NCBI GenBank assembly: GCA_030280995.1 | Contig: JASXTE010000008.1 | Span: forward strand, 4,731,001 to 4,795,000 | Source of the DNA: Hemileia vastatrix | Lineage: Eukaryota; Basidiomycota; Pucciniomycetes; Pucciniales; Zaghouaniaceae | Reading direction: 5' to 3' | DNA length: 64,000 nt | Shown here: positions 36,901-49,020 of the stretch, piece after piece | Numbering within the stretch: the stretch's first letter is position 1 | Layout of the letters: every line of letters starts with the position of its first letter | Position numbers and translations under genes: made by a program | Notes under the pieces: generated by a model | What the model was told of the DNA's origin: nothing | The model's input: the letters and a program-made list of their open reading frames with translations, nothing else | The model's database searches: none

Positions 36901-37314
36901 CAACCTTCTTTGCTCAAATGATGAATCAGAGAAAGCTTTTCTGCCTGCCACATAATTATGTGGCTATACAATTCCCCAAGATTTGAGTTTCTAGAGACTG
37001 TTGAAGATACTTCTTCCCCCAATAGCAACTTCCCCTATGTAATAAATCATTGAAACATCATAAAGACTTTTATTCTCACATTGAACTATAGATATACAGC
37101 TTACTGTTTCTGTGGAGCTGGAACTTCCAATGTTAAGTGGATTGTTGGAAGAAATAACCATCTGGGACTTCCTATTTCTTTCCTCTTGATGTTTTGCATA
37201 AGAATTAGAGCTTTTGAAAGCCATACCAACTTCAAAGGACCCAGAAGAAGTTTGATACTTTCTATTGACACATCCAAGATCTTGACATTGACATACATGA
37301 AAAAATGGAGGCAT
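33991..37314 (-). pseudogene. Plavaka-type (Tnp2-like) DDE transposase, broken
   Basis: Read from ATG at 37314. Exon 1 (to 37105) has a cysteine-rich start (CQCQDLGC). A 70-nt intron (37035-37104) keeps phase into CPKCFALY. The core has LNLPQE-like and IIPGPTEPT segments, LLKPLVNDLQTLW, RKLRVALFSLIGDIPAIPKL and CSFC, the hallmark order of Plavaka/CACTA-type transposases in basidiomycetes. The C-terminal part has LKAAEW, WSGERVNHILSEIPNN and a final DPYELFP region ending at 33991. Damage: stops at 36708-36710 and 36522-36524; a frameshift near 35765 where the family's D-x-M-H block should be; and YVNWF where the family has an aspartate (VDWF). Exon borders between about 35456 and 35230 are unclear. 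Confidence 0.75.
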
Positions 37315-38536
37315 TGTAATTGTGATAATTGTAGGAATAAGTTAGCTATTCGAAGTTACCGATTGAAGGTATTCCTTTTTTTGAAAGGCACTAGCTAATA
37401 TAAGCTACATTTTTTATCAAAAGAATATGATGGAATATGTGTTGAAATTATTTAAGTTTAAATGTTTAATTTTTAATCAGATAAATTATATATTAACTTA
37501 AAGTCATGCACTCTACTTTATTTGTATTCTGTATACTCTCTACATTTGTACAACAATGCATGCATGTTTATCAGAATATTTTCTATCATAGAAAAAATTC
37601 TGTTGTACGCACAAGCATCTTAATTATTTTTCTATCAAATGCCTTCTGAGTTATATCTAACTACCCTATAATTATTTGATTTTGATAAAAATTCTTAGTT
37701 ATGGACTATAAGAAAAGTAATCCATATTTTTAACATAATTATTTAAAAAATTACCCCAAAAATCAAAGTTAAACCCAAAAATAAGGTTAATATTATGTAA
37801 AAAACAATCACAAACATATTACTTTCACTTTGAAAATTGGTCTGTACTAGGTAGAATTTTCTATAAAGAAAAAATCAAAAATACTCAAATAATACATGCT
37901 ACAAAAGTGTAAACCTTAAAGAATTACATAAAAGCTGAAACCTTGTATAACTTTTCATATATAAATTTGATGAAGTGACACTCTAGTCTATTTATTCAGG
38001 TTGAACAAAAATTACTCAATAGAATATGTATTACTATCATATTGGACCAAAAATAATTTTTTGGTAATCAAAAAATGAACATAGCCTCACATTTAACAAA
38101 TTATTTTTGAGGAAGAATTTTTTGAAAAGAAAAAAAAATCTGTTTCTCAAATGAGTCTGCTTTTACCACATAATCATTCTCTTCATTTTATACCATTCCT
38201 TTTGAGTTCAAATTGCACATAAAAATATAATTTATGCATATTATAATGCCATAAAGTTGAAATATTTCTTATTCTTAATTTTTGTGATATTTCTCCTTAA
38301 ATCAACTTTGATCATAAAGTTTTGGAGCTCAACAATTTATCCTTTGTCTTTGTTTAATTTAATTGAGCACTTTCTTAATATAATTATTTATGAACCCTAG
38401 TAGCTCTTACTTTCCTCATGGAAACCTGCCCACAAACACAAGAACACTTAATAGAATTTTTAATGAGACTTTGCCTCCTTTCAATTCTCACTTTTGTAGA
38501 TCTATACACAATTTTTGTCGTTCACTTTTGGATATG
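37315..38536. other. intergenic DNA, no gene seen
   Basis: AT-rich sequence upstream of the transposase with no supported frame. Terminal inverted repeats of a DNA transposon were looked for by eye here and not found. Confidence 0.5.
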
Positions 38537-39509
38537 TCACCAGAATCAAATGGATGAAAACAAAACCCTACTGAAGAGCCATTAGACAGATTTTCATCTT
38601 TTGACTTGAATTCTTGCAACATTGCCTTTAAACTACCTCATCCAGAATCAAATTCAGCGGTTTCGGAAAAGTTTCCACCAATTTTACGTGAATCTTTTAT
38701 TGAGCACCTTCACATGTGTGGTTTCACAGGATCAACTTTTGCTTTTAACCTAGATTGGTTTGACAAATGGAACCAGGTCTTGGCAAATATTATCATTAAA
38801 CACCGGGACAATGCCTTAAAAACCAATAATTTGATTGCATATCTAATTGACTCAACTCAAATTAGCTTCTCAAATCAAATGGGAGTTCTTCACCGTTGGT
38901 TTTTAGGTCATGCTGATAAATTAAGACTTGGGAAGGATTCTAATAGCTCTCAGGAACTAATCAAAGTGAAAAAGCATAAATATAGAATAAAAAAAAAGTA
39001 TGAAAATCCCCTTTTTTTAAACCATTTTTATTTATGACCTTTATTTCAAATAACAAAGATTCTTAGAATTCAGTTAACCAAACTAAACTTCTTAAACAAC
39101 TTCCACATTGCAAAACTTATCACAAAATTTTCACAAACATCAAGTGTTGTTCAGACACCGAAATTGATAATGATGGATCGTTAAGACGTATCTTAATGCA
39201 ATGGAGGTCTGAAGATTTTTCTAAAGTTGCACAATATCTTGACCAACAACACTTTGATATTCGAGATACTTCAACCTACTCTGGAAGTGTGCTAAAGGAC
39301 TTAGCCTTGTACAAAGGATCAGTTTGGTATCAACATTATCCCCTAGCCTTAATCTTTCTCATGTCCTCCGGGGTTTACCGAATGACTGTTATTCTCCCTT
39401 ATATCTTGCATCTCTAAATCCTCAACAACTCAGACTTTTAAATCCTCAAAATCCCATAAATTTACCTGCTCTCCTTGAAATTCTTTCTTCCTCTAATGTG
39501 AGTGATTGA
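38537..39509 (+). pseudogene. unknown gene, disrupted
   Basis: From ATG at about 38537 the frame meets TGA after seven codons, then continues open (EEPLDRFSSFDLNS...). It includes LHMCGFTGSTFAFNLDWFDKWN and a lysine-rich end near 38995. A GTATGA donor (about 38998) and a TTCTTAG acceptor (about 39067) lead into NSVNQTKLLKQ and a stretch with MQWRSEDFSKVAQYLDQQHF. A one-base shift near 39335 is needed to reach the last piece, SLNPQQLRLLNP, ending at 39509. No domain recognised. It converges with the SNF2 gene, 133 bp away. Confidence 0.4.
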
Positions 39510-39641
39510 CAAACTCCCTTAATAATAGGTTTGCACACTCATACTCCTCATTTCCACTGTTTGGGACACTTAGCCTTGAAAACAAAAACATAATTTTAAT
39601 GATTACTATTATCATTAAAATTTATAGAAATAAAATTTGGC

Positions 39642-41922
39642 TTACATTGTTAGCTCCATTTTTTTCCTTTGAATCTTATACATTCTGAATTCTATACTTC
39701 CTTGTACAAAATAATTCAAAACATTTACTTCATTTTGCTGCCCCATTCTATACATCCGATCAACAGCCTGCTGCGCAACTGCTGGATTCCAATTTGGCTC
39801 CTATTTCAACATTGAACATATAAAAAATTTAATATTTTTGTTCTTAATATGAAATAAAAGACATTGAGCTCACCATTATATATACATTTTTAGCACACCT
39901 GAGATCTATACCCACTCCTTCAGCCTGAATCGTTCCAACCAAAACTTGGCAATTTTTATTAAAATGGAATTCATGCATATTTTTGTCTCGCTTTGTCCTG
40001 CTGAGTTCACCCGTAAGCTGGGTATACCTAATATTGTGGTCATCTAAAGCCATTTTTATTCTATTTTGAAATATTAGAAAATTGGTTTTAATAAGCCAAC
40101 ACAATTTTGTAAAACAATTCATTATAGAATCACTTACATCTGCAAAAAGTCTGCAAAGTTGGAGAATATAACAGCTTTTTGGAAAATTTATCCCCATTTC
40201 ACCAGACAAACAGTTTTTTAAGTGGCATATAAGATGAAAAATCTTTGCGGAATGCTGCCAGGTGAAATCAAAAGTTGGAGTTTCATCCAGATTTTCATAG
40301 ATTGGATGGTTGCAGAATTTTCTTAAAATCATCAGCTCTCTTAGAAACTCAGATGAGTCCCAAGGGAAGTCAGTGCTTCTGTAGGTCCCATATTGCTCAG
40401 TGAATCCTTCTTGAAGCACATCAAGTTTAGACCTCCATGGATCTGCTAATTGAACCAATATCCCCGTTTGAATCTTTTTTGGAAGAGACAAAATTGCATC
40501 CTTTGTTCTACGTAGGCTTATGACTTTCATTAAGTGATTGATTGATTTAATAGAATTAGCCTTTCCTTTTTGAAAACCTGGAAAAAGGAAATTCTTCCAT
40601 TACCAGTCTTCTTGCCACTTTTCGATTCTAAGAAAAAATATGAGACTTTGAAGGTCAGTGGGCCTGTTCTGAAGTGGAGTTCCAGTCAAGCATAGTTGGT
40701 GTTGGGATTCCAAGTCAAATATTGTTTGAGCCCTCTGCGAGTAAGGATTTTTAATGTAACTAAAAGAATATTTATAAAAATTGATTATAAAAATTATTTT
40801 TTAAGTTTTAGATATATAAATGGGCACTAACTGAGCTTCATCTAAAACAACTCTATACCAAAAGAGCTTTTGAGTCACTGGTATCTTTTTTTGGCTTTGA
40901 TTTTTTGACATTGTTGGGCTAGCTGTTTCATAGGTCATTAAACAATAGCAGTGTCCTGTAGCTCATTGACGTTAGTATTTTGACAATCCTTACCATAAAG
41001 AACCTTGAAAGGAAGCGCATTATCTTCAAAGTGCACACTTATTTCATTGATCCAATTCGATAGTGTTGCCAGGGGGCATATAATCAGTGTGGCTGAACTC
41101 CGATTAATACCTTCTTTATTTTACAATACCTGGAATGGTCTTGCTTCACTTTGAGTTGCACTTATAAGAGAAAGAGTTGAAAGCATCTTTCCCAAACCCA
41201 TATCATCAGCAAGTATTGACCCGTTTCCTTCAGGGGTTAATTGATTGTTAGGAAACTGATCTTTATAGTCATTGAATCCAGTTCTAAGCCAATGGTTGTC
41301 CTGGTGCCTCAACATGATATCCAACTTGTCCTTTAACATTCATTCATTGTCAATCATAAAATTTATTGCTTGAAGTTGATGTGTTTTGAGAACTGTTTTG
41401 ATTCCTCGGATAAGTTGATCAGCTTTCCAATCTTGAGTACTCTGAGATATTTGGAAACAGCCTTAATAAAATTACATGCCGGATATTAAAAAAGATAGTG
41501 GAGTAGTAGTTCAGGATCGGACATAAATTGATTTGAGCAGAAGAAAATGCTTCTTTAGCAAGACTGATTAGTGTACTTGAAGAAAAGAGGCATCCCCAAA
41601 GTTGATACTGATTGCCAAAAACTGGAACCAAGTAAGCATAAAAATAGAAAGGCTTCATAGGATTCAAGGCATTTCTTTGGTTTAAATGGTGAGATCCAGA
41701 CCCAATGTCACCCAATAGTGGTCCAATTTGCTGACTCTGCACTTGAGAAAGATTACCGACAAGGGTTGGTTTTCTTTCTTCGAATAGTCCAAAAATATGA
41801 ACATTCAAATGTCCTCGCTGTAAAATCGTGGGGGTTGGTGAGTTTTGAAATCTTGAAATTACATTCATATAAATTTGATCAATTGTTATTGAGAACTTTC
41901 CAACACATCTGAGACTTGACAT
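39642..41922 (-). pseudogene. SNF2-family ATPase (Rad5/HLTF-like), multi-exon, probably inactive
   Basis: Read from MSSLRCVG at 41922. SNF2 motifs occur in order: motif I DDMGLGKM (about 41200), Ia TLIICPLATLSNW (about 41060), II VLDEAQ (about 40840), III CLTGTPLQN (about 40690), IV-V LMILRKFCNHP, QLTGEL and GTIQAEGVGIDL (40330-39910), and VI EPNWNPAVAQQAVDRMYRMGQ (about 39790-39730). It ends MYKIQRKKMELTM at 39644. Introns are indicated by frame changes, for example 5' GTGAGC near 39873. Motif I has Met where the Walker A Thr is expected, an in-frame TAA lies at 40600-40602, and other breaks occur near 40930 and 41350-41420. No RING domain was seen. SNF2 proteins remodel chromatin or act in DNA repair. 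Confidence 0.75.
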
Positions 41923-42775
41923 ATTAAGTAAGAATAGTATCTGAAGATAGTGGTTGTTAAAAGATGAATTGAAGCAAAAAATGAATAATCAGTTTTGAAT
42001 AAAACGACAAAATAACTTTTTAGCATATGCTATGCTAAGCTCATAATTATTTCACATGTATTATTATTATCTTTTTAATAAATATTGGAAGTAAATAAAT
42101 GATAACTGAAATGAATAATATGGCTTAAAAATAAATCTTGAGCCTATAGAGTAAATTTTGGTTTGTGGAGGAAGAAAAATTTTCTCAATAAAAATGTGCT
42201 TTATTGATACATTATAATCACAAAATAGAGTAATTTCGCTCTTATTACACTTATTTATGTTTCTGTCTAATAGTAAAATGCTTTAGATGTCAGTTCAAAA
42301 TCCAAATTGAAACTACTACCTAGAACAATGTCTTGATACTAACATACTTTTTGTAAGTCTTTGGTTAGACACTTATGGTGATCTCAATAATATTAAAATT
42401 GATTTGAATTGTATGTTTTATCAAATATCTATGTAGTCTAGAGTAATAATTGAGATACTACAGTTTAACCTTCTGTTACCAACTTGGCAAGAAAATATAT
42501 GTAGATATTCTTAGAACAAATATCAAATTTTGCTTTCCACAAGATGGGAAAGTGAATATTATGATATGTTAAGTGATATGTTCAAGCTTTGCTCAATCTG
42601 TGCTCAGCTCAAAATCAAAGTAATCACCAAGCTCCAAGAAACCTGTGATTGATTTCGGTTGAACCTAGGTCAAACTGATTACCAAATCTTTGTCCAATTA
42701 ATTTAAATCTGGTTTCACAATGAACTCCCAACAGCCATCCAACAGCTTTCCAACCACTTCCCAACATTTTTAAAT
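41923..42775. other. intergenic DNA, no gene seen
   Basis: AT-rich. The last ~200 bp (CTCAATCTGTGCTCA near 42592) resemble sequence near 45668 on the far side of the satellite. Confidence 0.5.
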
Positions 42776-45320
42776 GAGGGGTATTGCTAGCAATATCCCC
42801 CCAAATTTTCTGTGGTGATTATATTATTAATATTATCTGTATAGCAAAAACTTGTGTGCCAAATGAATACTGGGTGATGTTACACCTTTTATAATATTAT
42901 TAAATAAAGATAAAAAAATATGAAAATGATTTATTTTACAAAAAATAAACTTCTATCCAAAAGCAATATGAGAGGAATAAAGTAAAATAAAAGAAATCAA
43001 AGATGAAAATTAAAATCCAAGTTAAATTCCTGCCATAAACAGAAAAAAGAGATGTTGAATCAAATTAGCACAATCAGGGCTTAACTTGCACTAAATTTCC
43101 TTTTTTGTAAAAATAAAAAAAAATCCACTTGAGGTTTACCAAAACTTCAGCATGAAAATTTTGCCATATCAAACTACTTCTAGTGTAATTTTTTATCAAA
43201 AATTTATCTTCATTTCTATAGAGAGAATTGCTCCCATCTGACGGCACCTGACCATAAGTGTCCAGCACAAGTTTTGCCGAACTTGTGCTTGACACTTTTA
43301 TGATGGAGAGTGGCTAGGGTAGAATTTTTCTTCAGTTCAGCTAGTATTTCTTACAAACATGTCTACTGGTATTTTATCTTTTTTTATCACTCATAAATAT
43401 CATTTGATTAATTTTTGGTTGCCATTATATTATTAATTTTATAAGTATAGAAAAAACTCATGTGCCAAATCAATACCAGGTAATGTTATGCCATTTATAA
43501 TATCATTAAATAAATGTATAAAAATATGAAAATAGTTTATTTTAAAAATTATTAATTGATATCCAAAAGCAATATTAGGAATAAAAAATTAAGTTAAATG
43601 GATCAAATATGAAAAAAGAAATGCAAGTAATATTCCTACTATCAAAGGCCAGTAGAGGTGTTGAAGCAAATGAGAGCCATCAGGGATAAATTGTACTAAA
43701 TTGAATTTTTTTTTAAAGATAAAAAATTGTGCACCTGTGGTTTGGATGAACTCTAGGTAGAAAATTTGGCTATGTAAAACTACTTCTAGTGAAGTTTTTT
43801 ATCAAATAATAATTTTCATTACCATGTTGAGAATTGACCTCATATGACTGCACCTGACCAAAAGTGTCCAGCACAAGTTCGGCCAAACTTGTGCTGGACA
43901 CCTTTTGATGGTGAGTATCTAGGGTGCAGCTCTTCTTCTGTGCAACTGGTATTTTTTTAAAACATATCCACTGGTATTTGATCTTTCTGTTTTATTAATA
44001 TTTTATCATTTGATCAATTTTTTGTCACCAGTATATTATTATTTTTATTAGTATAGCAAAAAAACATGTGCCAAATGCTTACAGGGTGATGTTAAACCTT
44101 TAATAATTTTATTAAATACAGGTAAAAAATTATAAAAATGATTTGTTTTACATAAAATTAATTGATATCTAAAAGAAAAAATAGGGATGAAAAGAAATAG
44201 TTTGAATAAAAGGGATTTTATATGAAATTCAAAATTCAAGCTAAATGCCTACTTTCAAGGCTCAGAAGAGGTGTTGGATAAAATGGGCATCATCAGGAAT
44301 AAAATTGTACTTAATTTGATTTTTTGAAAAACTAAATGAAGTTTTCAACTGATTTTTTTCCAATATTTAGTTGGACACTTTATCTATATCAAATTACTTC
44401 TAGTAGCATGATTGACCAAATTAAATCCTCATTTCCATATGCAGAATTGATCCCATATGGCTGGACCAGGCCAAAGGTGTCAACCACAAGTTTGAGAATT
44501 CTTCTGGTGGACACTTTTATGATGGACAGTAGTAGGGTGCAAGTCTTCTTTAGTTAATTTAGTATTCCTCATAAACATTTCCAACTTATTTTTGGCCAAA
44601 AATCAGGTGGAAAGTTTTTCCATATAAAATTACTTCTAATGCCATGATTGACTAAAAATTGATTCTCATTGCCGTATAGAGAGTTGATCCCATATGACTG
44701 GATCTGGAAAAAGTGTCACCACAATTTTTGATAAACTTAAGTTTGATAATTTTATGATGGAAAGTAATTGCAAGTATTTTTCATTTCATCAAGTTATCCT
44801 CATAAACATTTCCACCTGTATTTTGCCCAAACTTCAGGTGGACACTTTGGCCATATTAAATTAATTCTAGTTCCATGTTGATAAAAAACTGATACTTATT
44901 GCCATATATAGATATTAAACCCATCAGACTGTGCCTTTCCAAACGTGTCTACCTGAATTATGGCTAAACCTCAGTTGGACACTTTTATAATGCATAGTAG
45001 CTAGGGCAAAAGTATTCTTCAGTTAATTTGGTATTCATAATAAATTTATCCTCCTGAAGTTTATCCTAACTTGAGGTGGACAATTTCGGAAAGCACCAGT
45101 TAGTCACTATCCATCAAAAAAGTGTTCACCAAAATTTTGGCTAAACTTGTGGTGGACCCCTTTGATCAGCCACAGTCAGATGAGATCAACTCTTTAGATG
45201 GGAATGAGGATGATGTTTTGGTCAATCATGGAAATAGATGTAGTGTGATGTGGCCAAATTACCCCCCTGAAGGTCAGACAAACCTCACAAGGACACTTTT
45301 TAGCAGGGAGTAACTGAGAA
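42776..45320. repeat. satellite-like tandem array, 606-bp units then ~230-bp units
   Basis: The marker GTGCCAAAT falls at 42856, 43462 and 44068, exactly 606 bp apart. Each unit ends with a hairpin around GTGTCCAGCACAAGTT, best preserved at 43865-43880/43887-43902 (16 bp, 6-nt loop), with related copies at about 43258 and 44475. From about 44365 to 45320 only the hairpin half repeats, at roughly 230-bp steps (GGTGGACACTTT, CATATGACTG and similar blocks). Units diverge noticeably, so the array is old. No coding content is credible. Confidence 0.8.
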
Positions 45321-45899
45321 AAATACATTTATCAGAAGGAAAATCTTTTATTCGATAGATTCCAAGGTTTCATACTTTTGTATTATGGTCAGTATTAATT
45401 TTGAAAGTGTCTGTCCAAGCAATTTCATTGCCCATCATGACACATTTTGTTTTAAATGTTTCAAACTGCGTGATGCAGTATTAAGGTGTCACATAGTATA
45501 ATTAAGTTCTATTAAGTGCCCTCCTATGATGCCTAAATTTATAATTTAATATCTTACATAATAATTTTTTTATATATAAATTCATCAATATTTTATTTTA
45601 ATATCAAATTTAATAGAGCAAGTATCCTGAATTATTATATATGCATAAGCTTAGGTTAGATCAATTTGTGCTCAATTTGTGCTCAACAGAGGACCAAAAT
45701 CAAGTTCTGGAGGATCAACTTGTGCATAATTTGGAATCAGTTGATATTCTGTCTATAATCAATCTGAGAATAAATGTAAATCTAACTCTAATTTACTTAT
45801 GTTTATAAAGTATTCATAAACCTGGAATAATTAAGGGACGCTCTAAATTTAAAGAGAGGGGATTGCTAGCAATTAACCCCTAGATTTCCTGTGGTGTTA
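45321..45899. other. spacer with second ATTGCTAGCAAT hairpin
   Basis: No gene. At about 45856-45880 GGGGATTGCTAGCAATTAACCCC resembles GGGGTATTGCTAGCAATATCCCC at 42777-42799, and both are followed by a CTGTGGTG block in the same orientation. The copies bracket the satellite. The family-2 LTR of D breaks off just to the right. Confidence 0.55.
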
Positions 45900-46452
45900 T
45901 TGTGTTAAAAAGCTAACTTTGCTAAAAATGAAGATATTCACATGGGAAAAATGCAGGCAGTATGTGGTCAGTACACAGAAGCCATTTCTGGCATAAAAAC
46001 ACCAAATTTGAATAGTTTTATTTTTATCAACTTATTAGCCAAATAAATAGTCCTAAATGAGACAAATTAAACTTTCAAAGTGAAATTTTAATATTCTTAA
46101 ATTTATAGTGCATATAATCAACTTTTAAGTGAAATAAAGCACATTTCTTGTTTTTTTGCATAAAACAATGAAAATAAAAGCTTTAAGTATACTTAAAAAT
46201 TATGTAGCCTTATAATTAAGGCTCTTAAGATTACCCTAACATATTCCAACTTAATATTAAGTACATAAGACTTATAAAAGGTGGATATATGCATGTATAT
46301 AAGGTGTTATAATGGCATTTTTTGTGAATTATCATAATTTTACTTATGTATACTGTTTGTGTACTCTAATTTATTGTTCCCATGAATAGTTCATGTGTTT
46401 AACATAACTTATAAGTACTTTATACTCAGTCTTGGGGATATACAGGCTGACA
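45900..46452 (-). repeat. partial 3' LTR of D (family 2)
   Basis: Begins TGTCAGCCTG at 46452 and follows the solo LTR 22259 to about 22800 in reverse. The remaining ~950 bp are missing. The exact left edge is uncertain by about 15 bp. Confidence 0.8.
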
Positions 46453-46464
46453 CCTGCCTGCCAA
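46453..46464 (-). other. polypurine tract (D)
   Basis: On the minus strand GGCAGGCAGGTG ends directly at the LTR start. Confidence 0.55.
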
Positions 46465-49020
46465 AAAATTACAATAAAAAATGATAAGTTATACATTTTC
46501 TTTATTTATTTATAATTTTTCAGGTATTCAGATTATTTCTGTAGCATTAATGATTATTCTTTAAAGAAAAAAACACAATAAAATATTATGAGTACTGGTT
46601 TTTAACCCCTCAGATGGTTGAACAGAAATTTATTTCTGTTTAACTTTTTTAATAAGGGAGGATATATTCGAAATTTCTTTTTCAGGTATCCATTTATCAA
46701 ATTCATTTGATTTCCCCTTAAATCTTAAAAAATAATTAGTTCCTTTTTCCTTAGTAAGGATTATTTTCTTGAGTATTTTTTCAATCTCTGATTTTTCCAC
46801 AATTTCTTCAGGTTGCTTTTTAGGCCTTCCCCTTATTTTTGGAAATAAGTCAGGATCATTTGCATGGTAAGGTTTCAATAATGAGATAAGGAAAACTGGA
46901 TGTTTCCTATCATATGGGGCATATAATATGACTTCCACTGCATTATTAACAACCATTTTGCTTACTAGAAATGGCCCTACAAAGGGATCCTTTAATTTAA
47001 CATTACCTTTTAAGTTAAAATGTAATGTTGAAATTAGGACTTCATCTCCTTTTTTGAGTTCAACTTCTTTTTGAGACTTATCCCACCTTTTCTTCTCATA
47101 TTCAAATTCTTTTTGAATGCATTCTTCTGCATGTTTTCTACACATTTGTTGCATATGAATAAAGTATTTAGTACCAGGGTGTATATCTCAAATTTTTAAT
47201 TTATTTAAATGATTTACTGGGGTATTTGGTACATATCCCAGCCAGAGTTCGAATGGTTCTTTCAGCTAAGCCATCAGTTTGTGGATGGTGCACTGTAGAC
47301 AATTTAAATTGACAACTTGATACTTCCATCAAAGATGTCCAGAACTCTGAAGTAAATTTAGGGTCTCTTTCAGAGATTATGGCTTTGGGGAACCCAGCAG
47401 TATTCATCATTTGAGTCCACCATAGTAATGCCAAGTCTTTTGCAGATACCTCTTTATGGGTAGGAATAAATTTACACATTTTTTTAATCTATCCACAATT
47501 ACCCAGCAAGAATTGAAACTTTCTTTTCCTTCTAATGGCAAGCCAGTGACAAAATCCATGTTTATAAATTCCCATGGAGCTTTTGGCTGCTATATTTGTT
47601 GTAACAACCCAGCTCTCTTTCCAGTTAATCTTTTAGACTTCTGACAAGAGTCACATGTTTCAATGTATTTTTGTACATCTTCTTTCATGTTTATCCACCA
47701 GGCTGTATTTTTAACTCTGGTTAATGTTTTGTTAAAATCAAAATGACCAGCTAAGATGTCATCATGACAAGTGCTTAACATTAACTCCTTCATAGAAGGT
47801 GGTATTACTATTACATTACTTAGCTTTTTCCTGTAATATATATATCCATCTTCAATTGACTGTTTACCTTTTTCAAATGAATTTCTATACTTTGGAGGCA
47901 AGGTTTTAATTAATGCACTCATGGAGGCATTAGTTGGATCATTTAGAATGGTAGATAGTTTATTCAAATCTTTATCAGATGAATAATTTTCCAATATAGT
48001 TTGCATAAACTCCTCCTCTAAATCCACTATATAAATCCCAGATATATGTATAACCTCATTTTCAGGTACATAAGCTGGGTTGTCAGTATCATTTGGAAAA
48101 GGACGTCTGGATAATAAATCCACATTAGAGTTAAATGTTCCTGCTCTATGAGTGATTGTCATTCTCCCTCTGTACTCTTGTACAGATAGTTGCCATTTAA
48201 ACATGTGCCTATTAGGTGTTTTCATGTTTAGCAATGATTTTACTGCACTGGAATCTGTAATTAGTTCAAACTTCTGTTCTTCCAGATAGTAATGAATTTT
48301 CTCTAAGGCCCACAGCATTGCTAAAAATTCCAGTTGTGTAGCACCATACCTTAATTCTGTCTTTCTTAAGGATTTGGATATATAAAAGATAACTACTTCA
48401 GATAATTTTCCATTTATTACCTGTTTTGCTGTAAAGCAACACCTAACCCTGTGAAGCTTGCATCAGTGTACAAGATAAAAGGTAGGGTGAAATCTGGAAG
48501 TCCCAATATTGGAGCTGACATTAAACATTCCTTTAATTTATTTAAGGCGTGTTGTCTTTTATTATTCAAAATGAAGGCCTCATTTTTCCTGATTAATGTT
48601 GTTAAAGGAGCTGCAATGGATTGGTAGTTCTTAATATACTGTATATAATATCCGTACATACACAAATGAATCTGAACATCTTTTACATTCTTAGGTATAC
48701 CAATATTTTTAATTGTGGCCACCTTATTCTGTTCAACACAAATTTTTAATCAAGATACAACATGTCCAAGTACTTTCAAGGATTGAAATCCAAACTTATA
48801 TTTCTTTAATGAAATTGTCATATTATTTTCATCAATCTTTTGAAAGACTCTCTTCAGGTGATTTAAATGTCCATCATATGTTTTTGAAAACACTATGATG
48901 TCATCAATATAAACCAAAATTCAACCTTCAACCATTTCTTGATTAAAGACACTATCCATCAATTTTTGAGAGACTGAAGGCATATTCTTTTGGCTAAATG
49001 GCATTCTCACATACTTATAT

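Noticed and set aside
42777..42799. Terminal inverted repeat of the Plavaka element
   Set aside because: No matching inverted copy was found on the other side of the transposase. The only relative (45856) is in direct orientation.
45122..45313. 63-codon plus-strand frame
   Set aside because: It lies in the degenerate part of the satellite. Its codons follow the repeat unit.
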